From NCBI RefSeq assembly GCF_000737335.2, contig NZ_JMCC02000011.1, forward strand, positions 62,001 through 126,000: a stretch of DNA of 64,000 bases, written 5' to 3'. Both the position numbers and the translations under genes were made by a program. Below are positions 8,465 to 18,900 of this stretch, piece by piece (positions within the stretch are counted from its first letter, which is position 1; every line of letters begins with the position of its first letter). Source of the stretch: Enhygromyxa salina (GTDB lineage: Bacteria; Myxococcota_A; Polyangia; Nannocystales; Nannocystaceae). The notes beneath the pieces are model-generated. The model searched no databases. It saw only the letters and a list, made by a program, of their open reading frames with translations, and was not told the DNA's origin.

Positions 8465-9447
8465 CAAACCACCGCCTACCTGTCTGTCTCTTTACTGCCG
8501 CGTTGCTGGGCTGCCGAACACCCGCCCCCGCAGGCACGGACCAGCCCGGCGCCCCTGAGCTGCCGGATCCGCGCTCTCCCGAGGCCGTAGAACCTCCTCG
8601 GCCCGGGCCGCTAGACTTCGCACAGGTTCAAGAGCTGATTGAGTTGGCGCTTGGAGCCAAAGTGGGCTTCATGGATTCCCGTCCCGCGAGCTTTGTCGCT
8701 GGCGCATGGCGTGAGGTGGTGCTCTTCAGGGTAGACGGCGAAGACTACTGTCGCGCCTTCACGCCACAGACAGAGTGGGACGATTGCAGCTTTATCGCGG
8801 ATGAGGACGTCGTCCAGTGGAGCGTGCAGGAGCTGCTTGGGGTCGCGGTCGTGTCGTTCACCAACCCGGCCGCGCCACGGGTCGAACGAGTGCGCGTGCT
8901 CGAGGATACCTGCTCGCTCTTCGCCGCCTGTGGTGAAGTTGCGGGCACCATGAACACCTCCGCGCCAATGTGGTCGGAGATGGCCCGTATCGTGCTCGAG
9001 CACGCCGAGGTATCTGACGTCGACGGTGATGGGCAGCTCGAGATTGAGATCGTCACGAGCTACGTAGAGCTCACCACATTCGCTCAAGAACAAGCCGACG
9101 AGCCGTACGCCGACGAAATTTTCTCTCGTCGTCGGCTCACGGTGTTGCGCGGTGATCTGTCGCGCCAGCTCGACACCGACATTCACGTGGAGATGTTCGA
9201 GAGTACCCCTGGCGTGTTGCTTGAAGCGGACCGCATCCACGAGCGCTACACGCTCACACCCGACGGGCTGACGGCGTACTGGTGCGAGGTCGACGGTCAG
9301 TTCGCCATTCCCGCGCGGGAGTGCTCCAAACAGGTCTGTCCAGAGCCGACGACCCGGGCCCGGATGTCCTATGATGCGGCGAAGGACGCGTATGGAAAGG
9401 CGGAGATTGAGCAGTTGCGTCCCGTTGTCGACAGCTGTCCAGAATAG
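8461..9447 (+). CDS. Lipoprotein of unknown function
   Basis: The 328-residue product starts with a lipoprotein signal (MTNHRLPVCLFTAALLGC; lipobox ALLGC, C18), then a Pro-rich linker and an acidic globular region. The segment EVSDVDGDGQLEIEIVTSY resembles the calcium-binding loop of FG-GAP/VCBS-like repeats and may bind Ca2+. Four cysteines near the C-terminus (AYWCEVDGQ, ECSKQVCPEP, DSCPE) suggest disulfides outside the cytoplasm. The ATG overlaps the stop of the preceding, frameshifted gene as ATGA, so the two were translated together. No family is recognised. Confidence 0.7.
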   Translation: MTNHRLPVCLFTAALLGCRTPAPAGTDQPGAPELPDPRSPEAVEPPRPGPLDFAQVQELIELALGAKVGFMDSRPASFVAGAWREVVLFRVDGEDYCRAFTPQTEWDDCSFIADEDVVQWSVQELLGVAVVSFTNPAAPRVERVRVLEDTCSLFAACGEVAGTMNTSAPMWSEMARIVLEHAEVSDVDGDGQLEIEIVTSYVELTTFAQEQADEPYADEIFSRRRLTVLRGDLSRQLDTDIHVEMFESTPGVLLEADRIHERYTLTPDGLTAYWCEVDGQFAIPARECSKQVCPEPTTRARMSYDAAKDAYGKAEIEQLRPVVDSCPE

Positions 9448-9530
9448 ATCAACAGGGGGTCGTCTGGTGTACAGCCGTCCCGCGACTGGTGTGACCTTCA
9501 GTCGACATTGGAGGCTATGCTGGTGCTGCC

Positions 9531-10530
9531 ATGGCCCTCGCGTCCAACCAGCAGCGACTGCTCGAGTCGATCTACGACGATCCTCGAGCCAACGACGCCC
9601 GACGTGTCTACGCCGACTGGTTGGTTGGCCGGGGGGACCCTCGCGGAGAGTTCATCCACCTTCAGGTCGACCGGTTTCGAGGACAGGCGACGGTCGAGCA
9701 GTTCGCCCGCGAGCGAGCGCTACTCGACCAGCACTGCGCTCGCGGATCACATCGTGTTCGAGCGCGGATTTGTAACACGCGTCGTTCTCAACTCCCAGAG
9801 TGTGGCGCGAGGGTGCCGGGTCCCGCAGACGGCTTGGTCGACGGTCGAGGAGTTGTTCATGCGTAACTCCGGGCAATGCGACGTGCCCAATGTGCTCGCG
9901 CCGCTTGTCGACGCGCCATGGATGGCGGGTCTGTGCCGTATCACTGCGCCCGTCGCCATGCTCGAGGCACTGACGACTTCTGCTCGGCGGCAGAGGTCAG
10001 GCATCACTGTGCTCGGGCAATGGTTCATGGACCCGCTCATGGAGCTGTGCGGACGCTTGCCGAAGCTCACCACCGTCGGCGTTTCGGCTAGCTATGGGAC
10101 GCCAATTGCGTTTCTGCTTGCTCGACCGCCCCTGCGCGCCCGGGTCCGCCGTCTCGAGGTTCTGTGGTCGGACGACGCCGTCTGCAATCGCCCGGTCAGC
10201 GAGCTCGTCGAACTGGTCGAGGGATCGGTCTTCGACGAGTTTCGGTGGTACAGCGACGCGAGTCGTGGTGAGCTGGTGTTATACCGGACCGGCCCTGGTC
10301 GGTTTGGCGTGGTCGAGGGCGACGCCCACGTGCTCGAAGACTTGGACGTTCCCCCCGTGCCCGCGACCTTTGACAAGATAAGGGTATACTGGGCCAATGA
10401 CCCCGATCCCGACCCCGACCACTACGATGGTGTGCGTGCTTTGGCCGAGCGGACCGGCGCGATACTCGAGATTGAGAAGGTCCCTGGCACCCGCTTGCTG
10501 CCGACACCGGAGGTGGAGAGTGCGGTGTGA
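9531..10530 (+). pseudogene. TIGR02996 repeat-companion protein with a +1-type frameshift near 9740
   Basis: The N-terminal 45 residues (ESIYDDPRANDARRVYADWL, then GRGDPRGEFIHLQ) are a textbook TIGR02996 repeat-companion domain, found before leucine-rich-repeat-like regions in Plesiocystis and planctomycetes. This frame stays sensible to FARERALLDQH, about 9735, and then fails. The continuation (ADHIVFERGFVTRVVLNSQS onward) lies in the next frame and runs to the TGA at 10528-10530. One surplus base between about 9735 and 9750 explains it. The remainder contains hydrophobic repeats such as LCRITAPVAMLEAL and LPKLTTVGVSASYG, consistent with degenerate LRRs. It is either a pseudogene or a sequencing error; the function of the family is unknown. 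Confidence 0.7.
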
Positions 10531-10717
10531 CCGTCTTGACTGGGTTCGTGGGTCCGACCACGGCGGGCTCCCAGTGGAGCAACGAGAGTTCGACCGGCAG
10601 CGCGGTCCGGTGTCGCGTTGGTCGCCGCCGATGCACAAAGGGGCGCGCCATCAGGGCCGCGTTCAAGGAAGCCGGGGCGCAGCGAAGCCTTTCGGTCATC
10701 GCCATTTAGGAGCACTC

Positions 10718-11362
10718 ATGGCCACACCAGATGTCGTTCAATTCGTTTGTCTCAGCCAAGATCCCAGGACGGTCATTGAAGCCCTTGGTGGTGCCCTGGA
10801 TACCCTGGATACCGAACTCGCAGCCATCGCCCGCCTTGGCTACGACACCGAAGACGGTCGCTTCGGATTTGAGGGCCAGGAGCAGCGGTGCACGAACTTC
10901 GCCGTCGCCGGCGCGCAGGTCGCAGACTGGGGTGACATTGCGCTGCAGCTCTTGCTTCCTCCTGGGGGGGGCGCCTGTTTCGTGTACCTGTGGCGTCAGC
11001 GAGAGACAACGTGTCTTTCTGTTGAACTCCACGCGGGCAATCTGTACTTCGAGAGCGAGGAGTGGGAAAATCTCCAGTGGGTCCGGAGCTTCCTCATTGC
11101 TACCAATGCCGCGCTAGGCACGGTTGGCTCGGCTTACGATGCCCACCGCGATGAACTCTTCGCTCCGTTGAATCTGGGCAAAATTCTCGAGGCGCTGCGA
11201 GCGGGGACATTGTTGGAGACCGTCCCCTTGTCTCACTACATGATTCGACACGATGTGATCGCCGCGAGGGAGATTCGAGCGCTGGTTGAAAGGGACGCTC
11301 CTCCGGGGTTTCGCTACTCAGAGACGACGACAGGGTACTATGTGCTGGACAATCTCTACTGA
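10718..11362 (+). CDS. Hypothetical soluble protein
   Basis: The 214-residue product begins at an ATG with TAGGAG six bases upstream, one of the better ribosome-binding sites in the window. It has no signal peptide or membrane helix. It is aromatic- and Leu-rich with an alternating pattern (CFVYLWRQRETTCLSVELHA) suggesting an alpha/beta fold. I do not recognise the family. Small soluble proteins of this size beside variable surface genes are sometimes immunity proteins, but nothing here proves that. It is the only intact non-lipoprotein gene in the 7.5-11.4 kb accessory stretch. Confidence 0.65.
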   Translation: MATPDVVQFVCLSQDPRTVIEALGGALDTLDTELAAIARLGYDTEDGRFGFEGQEQRCTNFAVAGAQVADWGDIALQLLLPPGGGACFVYLWRQRETTCLSVELHAGNLYFESEEWENLQWVRSFLIATNAALGTVGSAYDAHRDELFAPLNLGKILEALRAGTLLETVPLSHYMIRHDVIAAREIRALVERDAPPGFRYSETTTGYYVLDNLY

Positions 11363-11586
11363 GCGGATACCACTCCTCTCGTTTCGGGACGCAACGCGGG
11401 GGTAGCGGTGCCATGCGCTCGCTACACCACGGACCACCCCGGGACCCAGACGGCACGACCGAGAGTCACCCCGCGTAGCGATTGACACTTCTCAGACTCC
11501 AAGATCAGTGCTGACTGACTCGCCGAGGCGTCCCACCAGCACCCCCCACCTCGACAACCCCCCAACCACCCGGCACCCTCCCCCCA

Positions 11587-12996
11587 ATGCCCCTCCTCGC
11601 ACGTCTAGGCCTAGCGTCCCGCCGCGGCTTCGGCCGCGTCACGCCAGACCCATTCGTGCTCGCCGTCGCGCTCTCGCTGCTCGCCCTGCTCACAGCGATC
11701 CTCGCCGGCGACTGGCCCGCCACCCCCGGCGCCGACCGCCTCGCGCTCCGCATCTCCGCCGGCCTCGAAGCCTGGGGCACCACCGGCCTATGGAAGCTGC
11801 TCAGCTTCGCCATGCAAATGGTGATGATGCTGGTCCTCGGCTCCGCGCTCGCCGAGGCCCCGGTCGTCCGCGCCGGGATCACCAAGCTCGCCCGCTTCGC
11901 CAGCACCCCCCGCGTCCTCGTGGCGATCACGGCCTGCGTCTCGATCGCGCTGGGCCTGCTCAGCTGGTCGCTCAGCCTGATCGGCGGAGCGATCCTCGCC
12001 CGCGAGGGCGGTCGCCAAGCCAAGCTCCGCGGCTGGCAGCTGCACTACCCCATCCTCTGCGCCGCCGCCTACTCGGGCCTCATGGTCTGGCACGGTGGGC
12101 TCAGCGGCACCGCGCCGCTCAAGGCCACCACCCAAAAGGACATGGTCGAGGTGCTTGGCGAGCAGCTCGCGGCCAAGGTCGGCACAATCTCGCTCGAGCA
12201 CACGCTGCTCAGCCCGCTCAACCTATTCGTGAGCGTGGGCCTGCTGCTGCTTGGACCGCTGCTGTTCGCGGCCCTGACCCCGCCCGACGGTGAAGACCCC
12301 GCCCCACAACCCCAGAGCGACGATCTCGCCGAAGCCCCCCTCCCCGCAGATCCACCGCCCGCCGACACCCTCGAGCGAATCGAGCGCTCGCCCGTGGTCG
12401 TGTGGGCGCTCGCGTTTCCGCTGCTCGCGGCGCTGGTCGCCGGGGTCGCGCGCAAGGGCGTGTCGAGCATCGACCTCGACACCGTCAACCTCGCGCTGTG
12501 GGTGCTCGCGCTGCTGCTCCACGGCCGCCCGCACCTGTTCTTGGCGGCCTGCGCCAAGGGCCTGCGCAGCTGCACGGGGATCGTGCTGCAGTTCCCGCTC
12601 TACGCCGGGATCATGGCGGTCATGGCCGCGTCGGGCCTCTCGGCGCAGCTCACCAAGCTGGTCAGCTCAGCGGGTCCCACCTTGCTCGCCCCGGTGACCT
12701 TCCTGAGCGCGGGCCTGCTCAACCTCATGGTCCCCTCGGGCGGCGGGCAGTGGGCGGTGCAAGGCCCGATCATCATGCAGGCGGCGCTCGAGACCGGGGT
12801 GGATGCCGGTCACGTGCTCATGGCAATGGCCTACGGCGATCAATGGACCAACATGTTGCAGCCGTTTTGGGCGCTGCCCTTGCTCGCGGTCACGGGCGTG
12901 CGCGCCCGTGACATTGTTGGCTACACCGCGCTGTGGATGATCGCGGGCGGCGTGCTGATGGTGCTGGGCCTGGTCCTGTTCACGGCTTTAGGCTAG
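11587..12996 (+). CDS. atoE: Short-chain fatty acid transporter, AtoE family
   Basis: The 469-residue polytopic membrane protein has about a dozen hydrophobic segments and family-typical stretches: FGRVTPDPFVLAVALSL near the N-terminus, WKLLSFAMQMVMMLVLGSAL, HYPILCAAAYSGLMVWHGGL, and NLMVPSGGGQWAVQGPII near residue 380. It matches the SCFA_trans/AtoE family (TIGR00366), which in E. coli takes up short-chain fatty acids for acetoacetate metabolism. The predicted role is cytoplasmic-membrane uptake of short-chain carboxylates. No atoDAB genes are adjacent. A charged, Pro-rich loop of about 45 residues follows LFAALTPPDG. The 3' end overlaps the convergent giant lipoprotein gene by 4 bp. Confidence 0.88.
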   Translation: MPLLARLGLASRRGFGRVTPDPFVLAVALSLLALLTAILAGDWPATPGADRLALRISAGLEAWGTTGLWKLLSFAMQMVMMLVLGSALAEAPVVRAGITKLARFASTPRVLVAITACVSIALGLLSWSLSLIGGAILAREGGRQAKLRGWQLHYPILCAAAYSGLMVWHGGLSGTAPLKATTQKDMVEVLGEQLAAKVGTISLEHTLLSPLNLFVSVGLLLLGPLLFAALTPPDGEDPAPQPQSDDLAEAPLPADPPPADTLERIERSPVVVWALAFPLLAALVAGVARKGVSSIDLDTVNLALWVLALLLHGRPHLFLAACAKGLRSCTGIVLQFPLYAGIMAVMAASGLSAQLTKLVSSAGPTLLAPVTFLSAGLLNLMVPSGGGQWAVQGPIIMQAALETGVDAGHVLMAMAYGDQWTNMLQPFWALPLLAVTGVRARDIVGYTALWMIAGGVLMVLGLVLFTALG

Positions 12997-15900
12997 CGAG
13001 CAGCCGCCTCCACGGCGAGCACCTCGAATTGCCCAAGAGAGATCCGCGCGAGCACATCGACAACCGGCAGCCGAAGGTGCCCCGAGCCAACCGTGGTCGT
13101 GCCAGCGGTCGCGTCGATCTCGTGCCAGCGCTGGCCGTCGTGCCAGGCCGACCACGCGTGCGCGCCCATGTCGGCCCCGCCAGCAGACATGCCCTCTTCG
13201 AGCCGCGCCGGGATCCCGGCGATCCGCAGCAGCGTGACGGTGAGCAGCGCGTACTCGGTGCAGTCGCCCTTGCCGCGCTCGATCAGCTCGACGACGTTGG
13301 GGCTGTTCGGCGTGAGCTCGTACTGAATGTGCTCGTGCGCCCACGCAACAACCGCGGCGACGGTGGCCTCGTCGTCGCCAGCGACCTGCAGCTTCTTGAC
13401 GATCTTGCGCAGCTGCTCGTCGTCGGCGCGGATCCGGCTGTCGAGCTCGAGCATGCGCTGGCGCTCGCTACCAACGAGCTCCTGGCGCGTCGAGGTGGGC
13501 ACGGCCAGCGAGGGCAGCACGGTCAGGCGTAGCTCGTCTTCGTCAATGACCTCGGCGGTGATCCGCGGGTTGCCGTCGCGGAGCGTGCGACGTGCGAAGC
13601 CCTCGGCATCGTCGACGCGCAGGTGATAGACGAGGGTCGAGGCCAGCTCGTGGCGCCCGAGCGAGCGTGGGAGCATGCTGGCGTTTTGGACCTCCGGGCT
13701 GGCCACCCATTGATCGATGAGCGCGAGGTCCTGCTCGGACTCCGTCAGGTTCAGGCTGACCTTGGCGCTGAAGTTGGCCCGACTGTGCGCCTTGTTGTCG
13801 CTGGCGTCCCAGTCGGCCCGGACCTCGCTCTGGCGCATCAACCCAAGGATGCTGGCCCAGCCAAGCACGCCGTACTCGCGGCTCTGCCCGGGGTAGTGCT
13901 GGGCGAGCTCGCGGACGACCTTGGCGGCCCGGGCACCGTCTACCCGAAACAGACCAAAGGGGTCGGCGCCTTCGGTGATCGTGGGCGCGGGCCGGGCCTC
14001 AACGGCGGCAGCGAGCTCGGGGGTGGACGCGACGAACAGGGCGCCGTCGCGGATCAGCCACCACAATCCATCGTGTTGCTTGGCGTGGCCGGGCTCGAGT
14101 TCACCAAGGCCCGCGCGCTGCAGCGCCTTGCGAAGGTTGGCGTCGCGGGGGACCGCCAGGACCCAGTCCTGCCACAGCGAGTGGCCCACGTCGGGGTACC
14201 AACCCAAGAGCACGGCGGAGCCCTGCGCGACGACGTCTATTGGCGGCAGCTTGTCGGTGGCCGCGAGTCCGCACGGCTCTTCGCCGTCCGCGAGCGCGCG
14301 GAGCTGCTCAATGCTCAACGGCCCCGCGCCAACGTGCCCCCGGCAGCGCCGCCACGATGGGCCGTCAAACATCTCGTCGAGGTCGTCGGGCTCGAAGGCC
14401 AACCCGGCGAGGCTCACGGGTGACGCGGGCATCAGCTGGGCGAGCGCGCCCAGATCCCCGGCGGCGCTCGACTTACCCACGACTTGCCCCGAGAAGGCCA
14501 GACCTTCGGAGTCGAAGGCGACCTCGATCGAGAACTGCGCGAGGGTCTCTTGGTATTGCAGCGACTGCAGGGCGGCGCCGTCGTGCCAATCGCTGACGAC
14601 CGTTGCAAACGCCGAGCTGGCGGCGAGCGACTCGACGCCGCGGGGGAGCTCGCGCAGGATCCTCTCGGCCACGAATTGATCCGAGAACACCAGCAGCCGA
14701 TCATCAATGAACATGTACAGCTCCGAGTCGGACAGGAGCTGGTTATCGAAGATGCTGACGGTGGCGTACTGCTCGAGCTGGTGACCGGCGATCGTCCGAG
14801 TCAGCCGCACGCGCTCGCTGGTCAACCGCGCCGAGCCGCCCGTGTTGCTCTCGAGCGGGGCCTCGAGCATGTCCTGCAAGAAGACCGGGAGGACGCCCGC
14901 GACGAGCGGGAGCCCAACGGCCATCAGCGACATCGCCATGGGTGTGGCGACGCCGGCATCTTCGCCGGCCTCGCGGCGGCCAAGCACCTCGAGCACGGCG
15001 GCTCGATCGAGCACGGTGGCCGAGCAGGCGAACCGGCGATCACCACCGGGTGACACGCAGTCGATCGCCGCCCGGGTGTCGAGGCCGCCGGACTCGCGCA
15101 GCAGGGTGAACGGGCCCGCGACGAGGAGCTCGGTCACGAGCGCGCGGACGATCGTGGTGTCAATGCCGCTGCCCGGCGCGAGGCGGCGGAGCAGATCTTC
15201 GATGCTGGCGACGAACAGACCGAGCTGGCCCACACGGAAGTAGCTCCACTGATGGCCCGGCGCGAGCTCGGGGAGCGACAGATCGCGCAGCTGCTGGCGC
15301 GAGCGTGGGGCGGTCTTGGTTGCGCGGGCGCGGGCCCAGTCGGCGGCCCGGGATCCGGCGAGCAGGTCACCCTTGCTGAGCAGCTTGCGGCCGCGGTCAT
15401 AGTCCTCGAGCACGCTCTCGAGGGCGCGGCGCGAGGAGCTGGCGCGGGTCTTGTCGCCGTCGGCTGGGTCGCGATCGACCGCTTCGATCAGGGCTTGCAG
15501 CCGCTTTCGATCCTGGCGGTCGAGCACGCTGCCAAGCTGAACGGCAAGGACCATGGCCAGGCCGCGATCGTCCTTGGTCGCGATTCCCGCCTTGCTCAGC
15601 GCGTCGGCTCGCTCGCGCAGCAGGGCGAGGTCCTTGGGGCCAGGCTCGCGCGCGAGGCTGTTGGCGGCCAGCAGCGCGTTGGTGTGGGTGCCCTCGCGCA
15701 GGACGGCGCGCAGCGACTCGAGGTCGACCCGCCCCGGGTTTGGCTCGCCGTCTGCGAGTGGCTCGAACTCGTCGAGCACGGCGCTCGCGGCCAGGGCCAG
15801 CGCGCGCACCCGGGTGTCGCCGCCAAGCATCTCGCGGGACAGCTGCTGGGCCTCGGCCGGGGGCAGCGCGGTGAGGACCTGCAGCAGACCGTAGGGCGCG

Positions 15901-18900
15901 AGCTTGTTGCCGGCTGTCAGCGCCGGGTTGGAGACGGCTTGTTCGTGTTGGTCGTAGAGCACGCGGCGGGCGTCGGTCAGCACGCGCTCGGGGTGGGTGG
16001 CCGTCGCTTGTCGGCCAAATTCATGGAGATCGGGATCGGCGTCGAGCAGGCTCGCAAGCGCGACGCCCTCGGCCGCGGGGGCCTGCGGCGTGGTGCAGGC
16101 GAGCAGCGCCCGGCGCTGCCAGGGGTCGCGGGTGGCGAGGAACAGATCGAGGAGCAGACCCGCCTCACGCCGTGGATCGAGGCCGTCGCGGGCGTCGGCG
16201 GCGAGCGGGCAGCTGGGCTTGGGGCCAGGGCGAGCGGCGCTCAGCGACGCTCGCCCGCGCAGCCGCGTGAGCGCGTCGGGCATGACGCTGTAGCCGCGCA
16301 GCGCCTCGGCCATGCCCGCCGACACAGACCAGTCGAGCGGGCGAACGCTGTCGCGGGCCAGCTTGATCCGCGGCGCGAGGCCAGCGAGATCTTCGGGCGT
16401 GGTTCGGGTGATCAGCACGAACACGCTGCCGCCCGTGGGCATGATCAGGCTGTGGACAACGCGGTCGCGCCTGGCCACAGCAAACTCGATCGCCGGTCCA
16501 CCGTGCAGCTCGATCTCTCGTGACCACAGCAGCGAGTAGTCGTTGTTGAACCACGCGTCGAACCACTCCTCGGCGCAGTCCATGCCCATGCAGCGCGTGT
16601 CACGGGGGCTGTGCAACACCCACTGCTCGCGGATCGCCTCAGGGGGCGCCTCGTCCTCGTCTTCATCCTCGTCTTCATCCTGGGGCTTTGGCTTGCCGCC
16701 CTTGGTCGAAGTCAGCGGCTCGCTCACGCCAAGCCGATTCGCGTCGAGGGTGAGCGCGGCCGGAAAGAACAGCTCGGCGCTGGTGTCGACCCGAGCGTGA
16801 CGCACGGGCTCGAGCTTGGCGATGCTGGCGTCATCGACCCGCGCGAGCGCTCGATCAAACGCCTCGGCGCTGCGGATCCAGTCGGGCAGGCCATCGTCGG
16901 CGCCGGTCAGCCGCGTGGGCATCACGGCGTCGCTGAGCCAAAAGTGATCAGGTTGCGCGAGCCGGGCGTGGGCCAGGGCGCGCGTCGACGCTTCGAGCTC
17001 CCCCGGCTCGCTCAGCAACGGCAGCGCGTCGAGCATGATCAACGGGTTGTCGGGGTGCAGCGCGACGAGAGATCGCGCCCGCGCGCGGGTCTGATCCGTC
17101 ACCCGTGGGCCGCGCTGGCTGACCAGGCGGACCCACTCGAGCACGTGGCTGTTGGGGTGGGCCTGGGCGAGCGCTTCGAGCTCTTGCGGGCCGCGAGCTT
17201 CCCCGCGCGCGCGCAGGATCTCGATCATCGCGTCGCGGGGGATCTTGCGCTGGTCAAGGTCGTCGCGGATCAACGCCGACAGCGAGAGCGTGAGCAGCCC
17301 GATCGCGCGCAGCTCGGCCTCGTCCTCGGTCTCGGCCAAGGCGACGCTGTTCAACATCCACGCCTGGTGATGCACGAAGCGCGGCGTGGCCTCGGGGTCG
17401 TCTGGATCTTGCGCGGGGAGCCACGCGAGCATGCGCTGGGCGTAGCGATCCGCGGCGTCGAGATCGAGCCCACGCAACGCCGAGATCGCCGCGAGCGCCT
17501 GGGCCCGCGGGTCCCCAGTTGGGAGCCAGTTGAAGGTCTGCTGACGCAGCAACGGCCCGCGCATCTGGGCTTGAAGCAGCTCGCTGCTCATGACCTCGCG
17601 CGCGACGCTGCCAAGCCCGAGCTGCGCGATCCGGGTGTTGGCGCCGCGGGTGTGATCGCCCTGCTTGGTGTGCCACAGCGACTCGTAGTAGAGCCACCAA
17701 GGATCACGCTGCAGCGCCGGTGAGGCCGCGGCGGTCGTGAAGAATTGCGTAAGATCGAGGCCCCGCGCGCGCGCCCGCTCGGGCTCGTTCAAGGCCAGGT
17801 AGGCGAGCTGCTTGGCGATGAAGGGGTCGCTCGTTCGCAGCCATAGCTCGACGCAGCGCTCGATCCCCCGCTCGGGATCTTCGAGGTCCGCGAGGTAGTT
17901 GCACGCGTACGCAGCCAGGCCGGGGTCGGTGAGCGGCGCCAAGAAGCGCTCGAGCAACGGCTCCGGGTTGGCGTTGAACAGCTCGCGTTGAACGATTGCC
18001 CACTCCAGCTCGGGATCCAGCGCCCCGCGGGCCCGGATCTCGGCCATGCGCAGGGCCGCGTGCAGGGGCTCCACGCTGCGACGGTAGCCGTAGGGCTGGG
18101 GGGTCTTTGCGTGGACCTGGGCGAGGCCCGCGTCGTCGCCAAGCAAGTAGGTGAGCCACAGCTCGGTCTCGAGCTCAGCCGCGCGGTCTTTGGGGGCCAG
18201 GGCGTCGAGCCACGCGAGCTGCTGGGCCGCGACGACCTTCGCATCAGCCAGGCTCGTCTGCCCACGCAGCTGGCGCTGCAAGTAGAAGTAGCCGCGGCGG
18301 GCGAAGGTGGGCAGCGACGCCGCGAGCTCCGGGTGCGCGATGACGGCCTCGGGGTCGTCGCGGGTGAGCCACACAGTCGTGAGCTGGGCTTCGTCGATCT
18401 TGCCGGTGGCCCTGGCTTCGATCAGCTCATCGAGTTTCCAGTAGACCTGCGGGAGCGCGAGCAAGACGTCGGAGATCGCCTGCGAGGCTTCGAGCTTCTC
18501 CGCTTGGGCGCCAAGCGTGCGCAGCGAGGCGTCGAGGGCCTCGGTCGAGCGTGGATCGAGACGCAGCAGCTCGAGGTACAGCGCGTGCGCGCGGGCCGTG
18601 TCGCCAGCGGCCTCGGCGATCCGCGCGCGGACCAAGGTTGGCAAGAACTGGGGCTCGCCGTCGGCTTCGGCGATCGCCAAGGCGCGGTCGCGCAAGCGCG
18701 CGTTGCCAGCGAGATCAGCGGCCAACGCCAAGCGAGATGCGATCGCGATCTGGACAGGGCCGTTGAGCTCATCGAGCAGCGGCGCGAGCTCGGCGGCCCC
18801 AACATCGAAGGCGCCACGCCGCGCGTAGCCAAGGCCGCGCGCAACTCGAGCGAGGTGCGAGGGGCCCTTGAAGGTCTCGGCGATCTGACTGAGATCTTGC

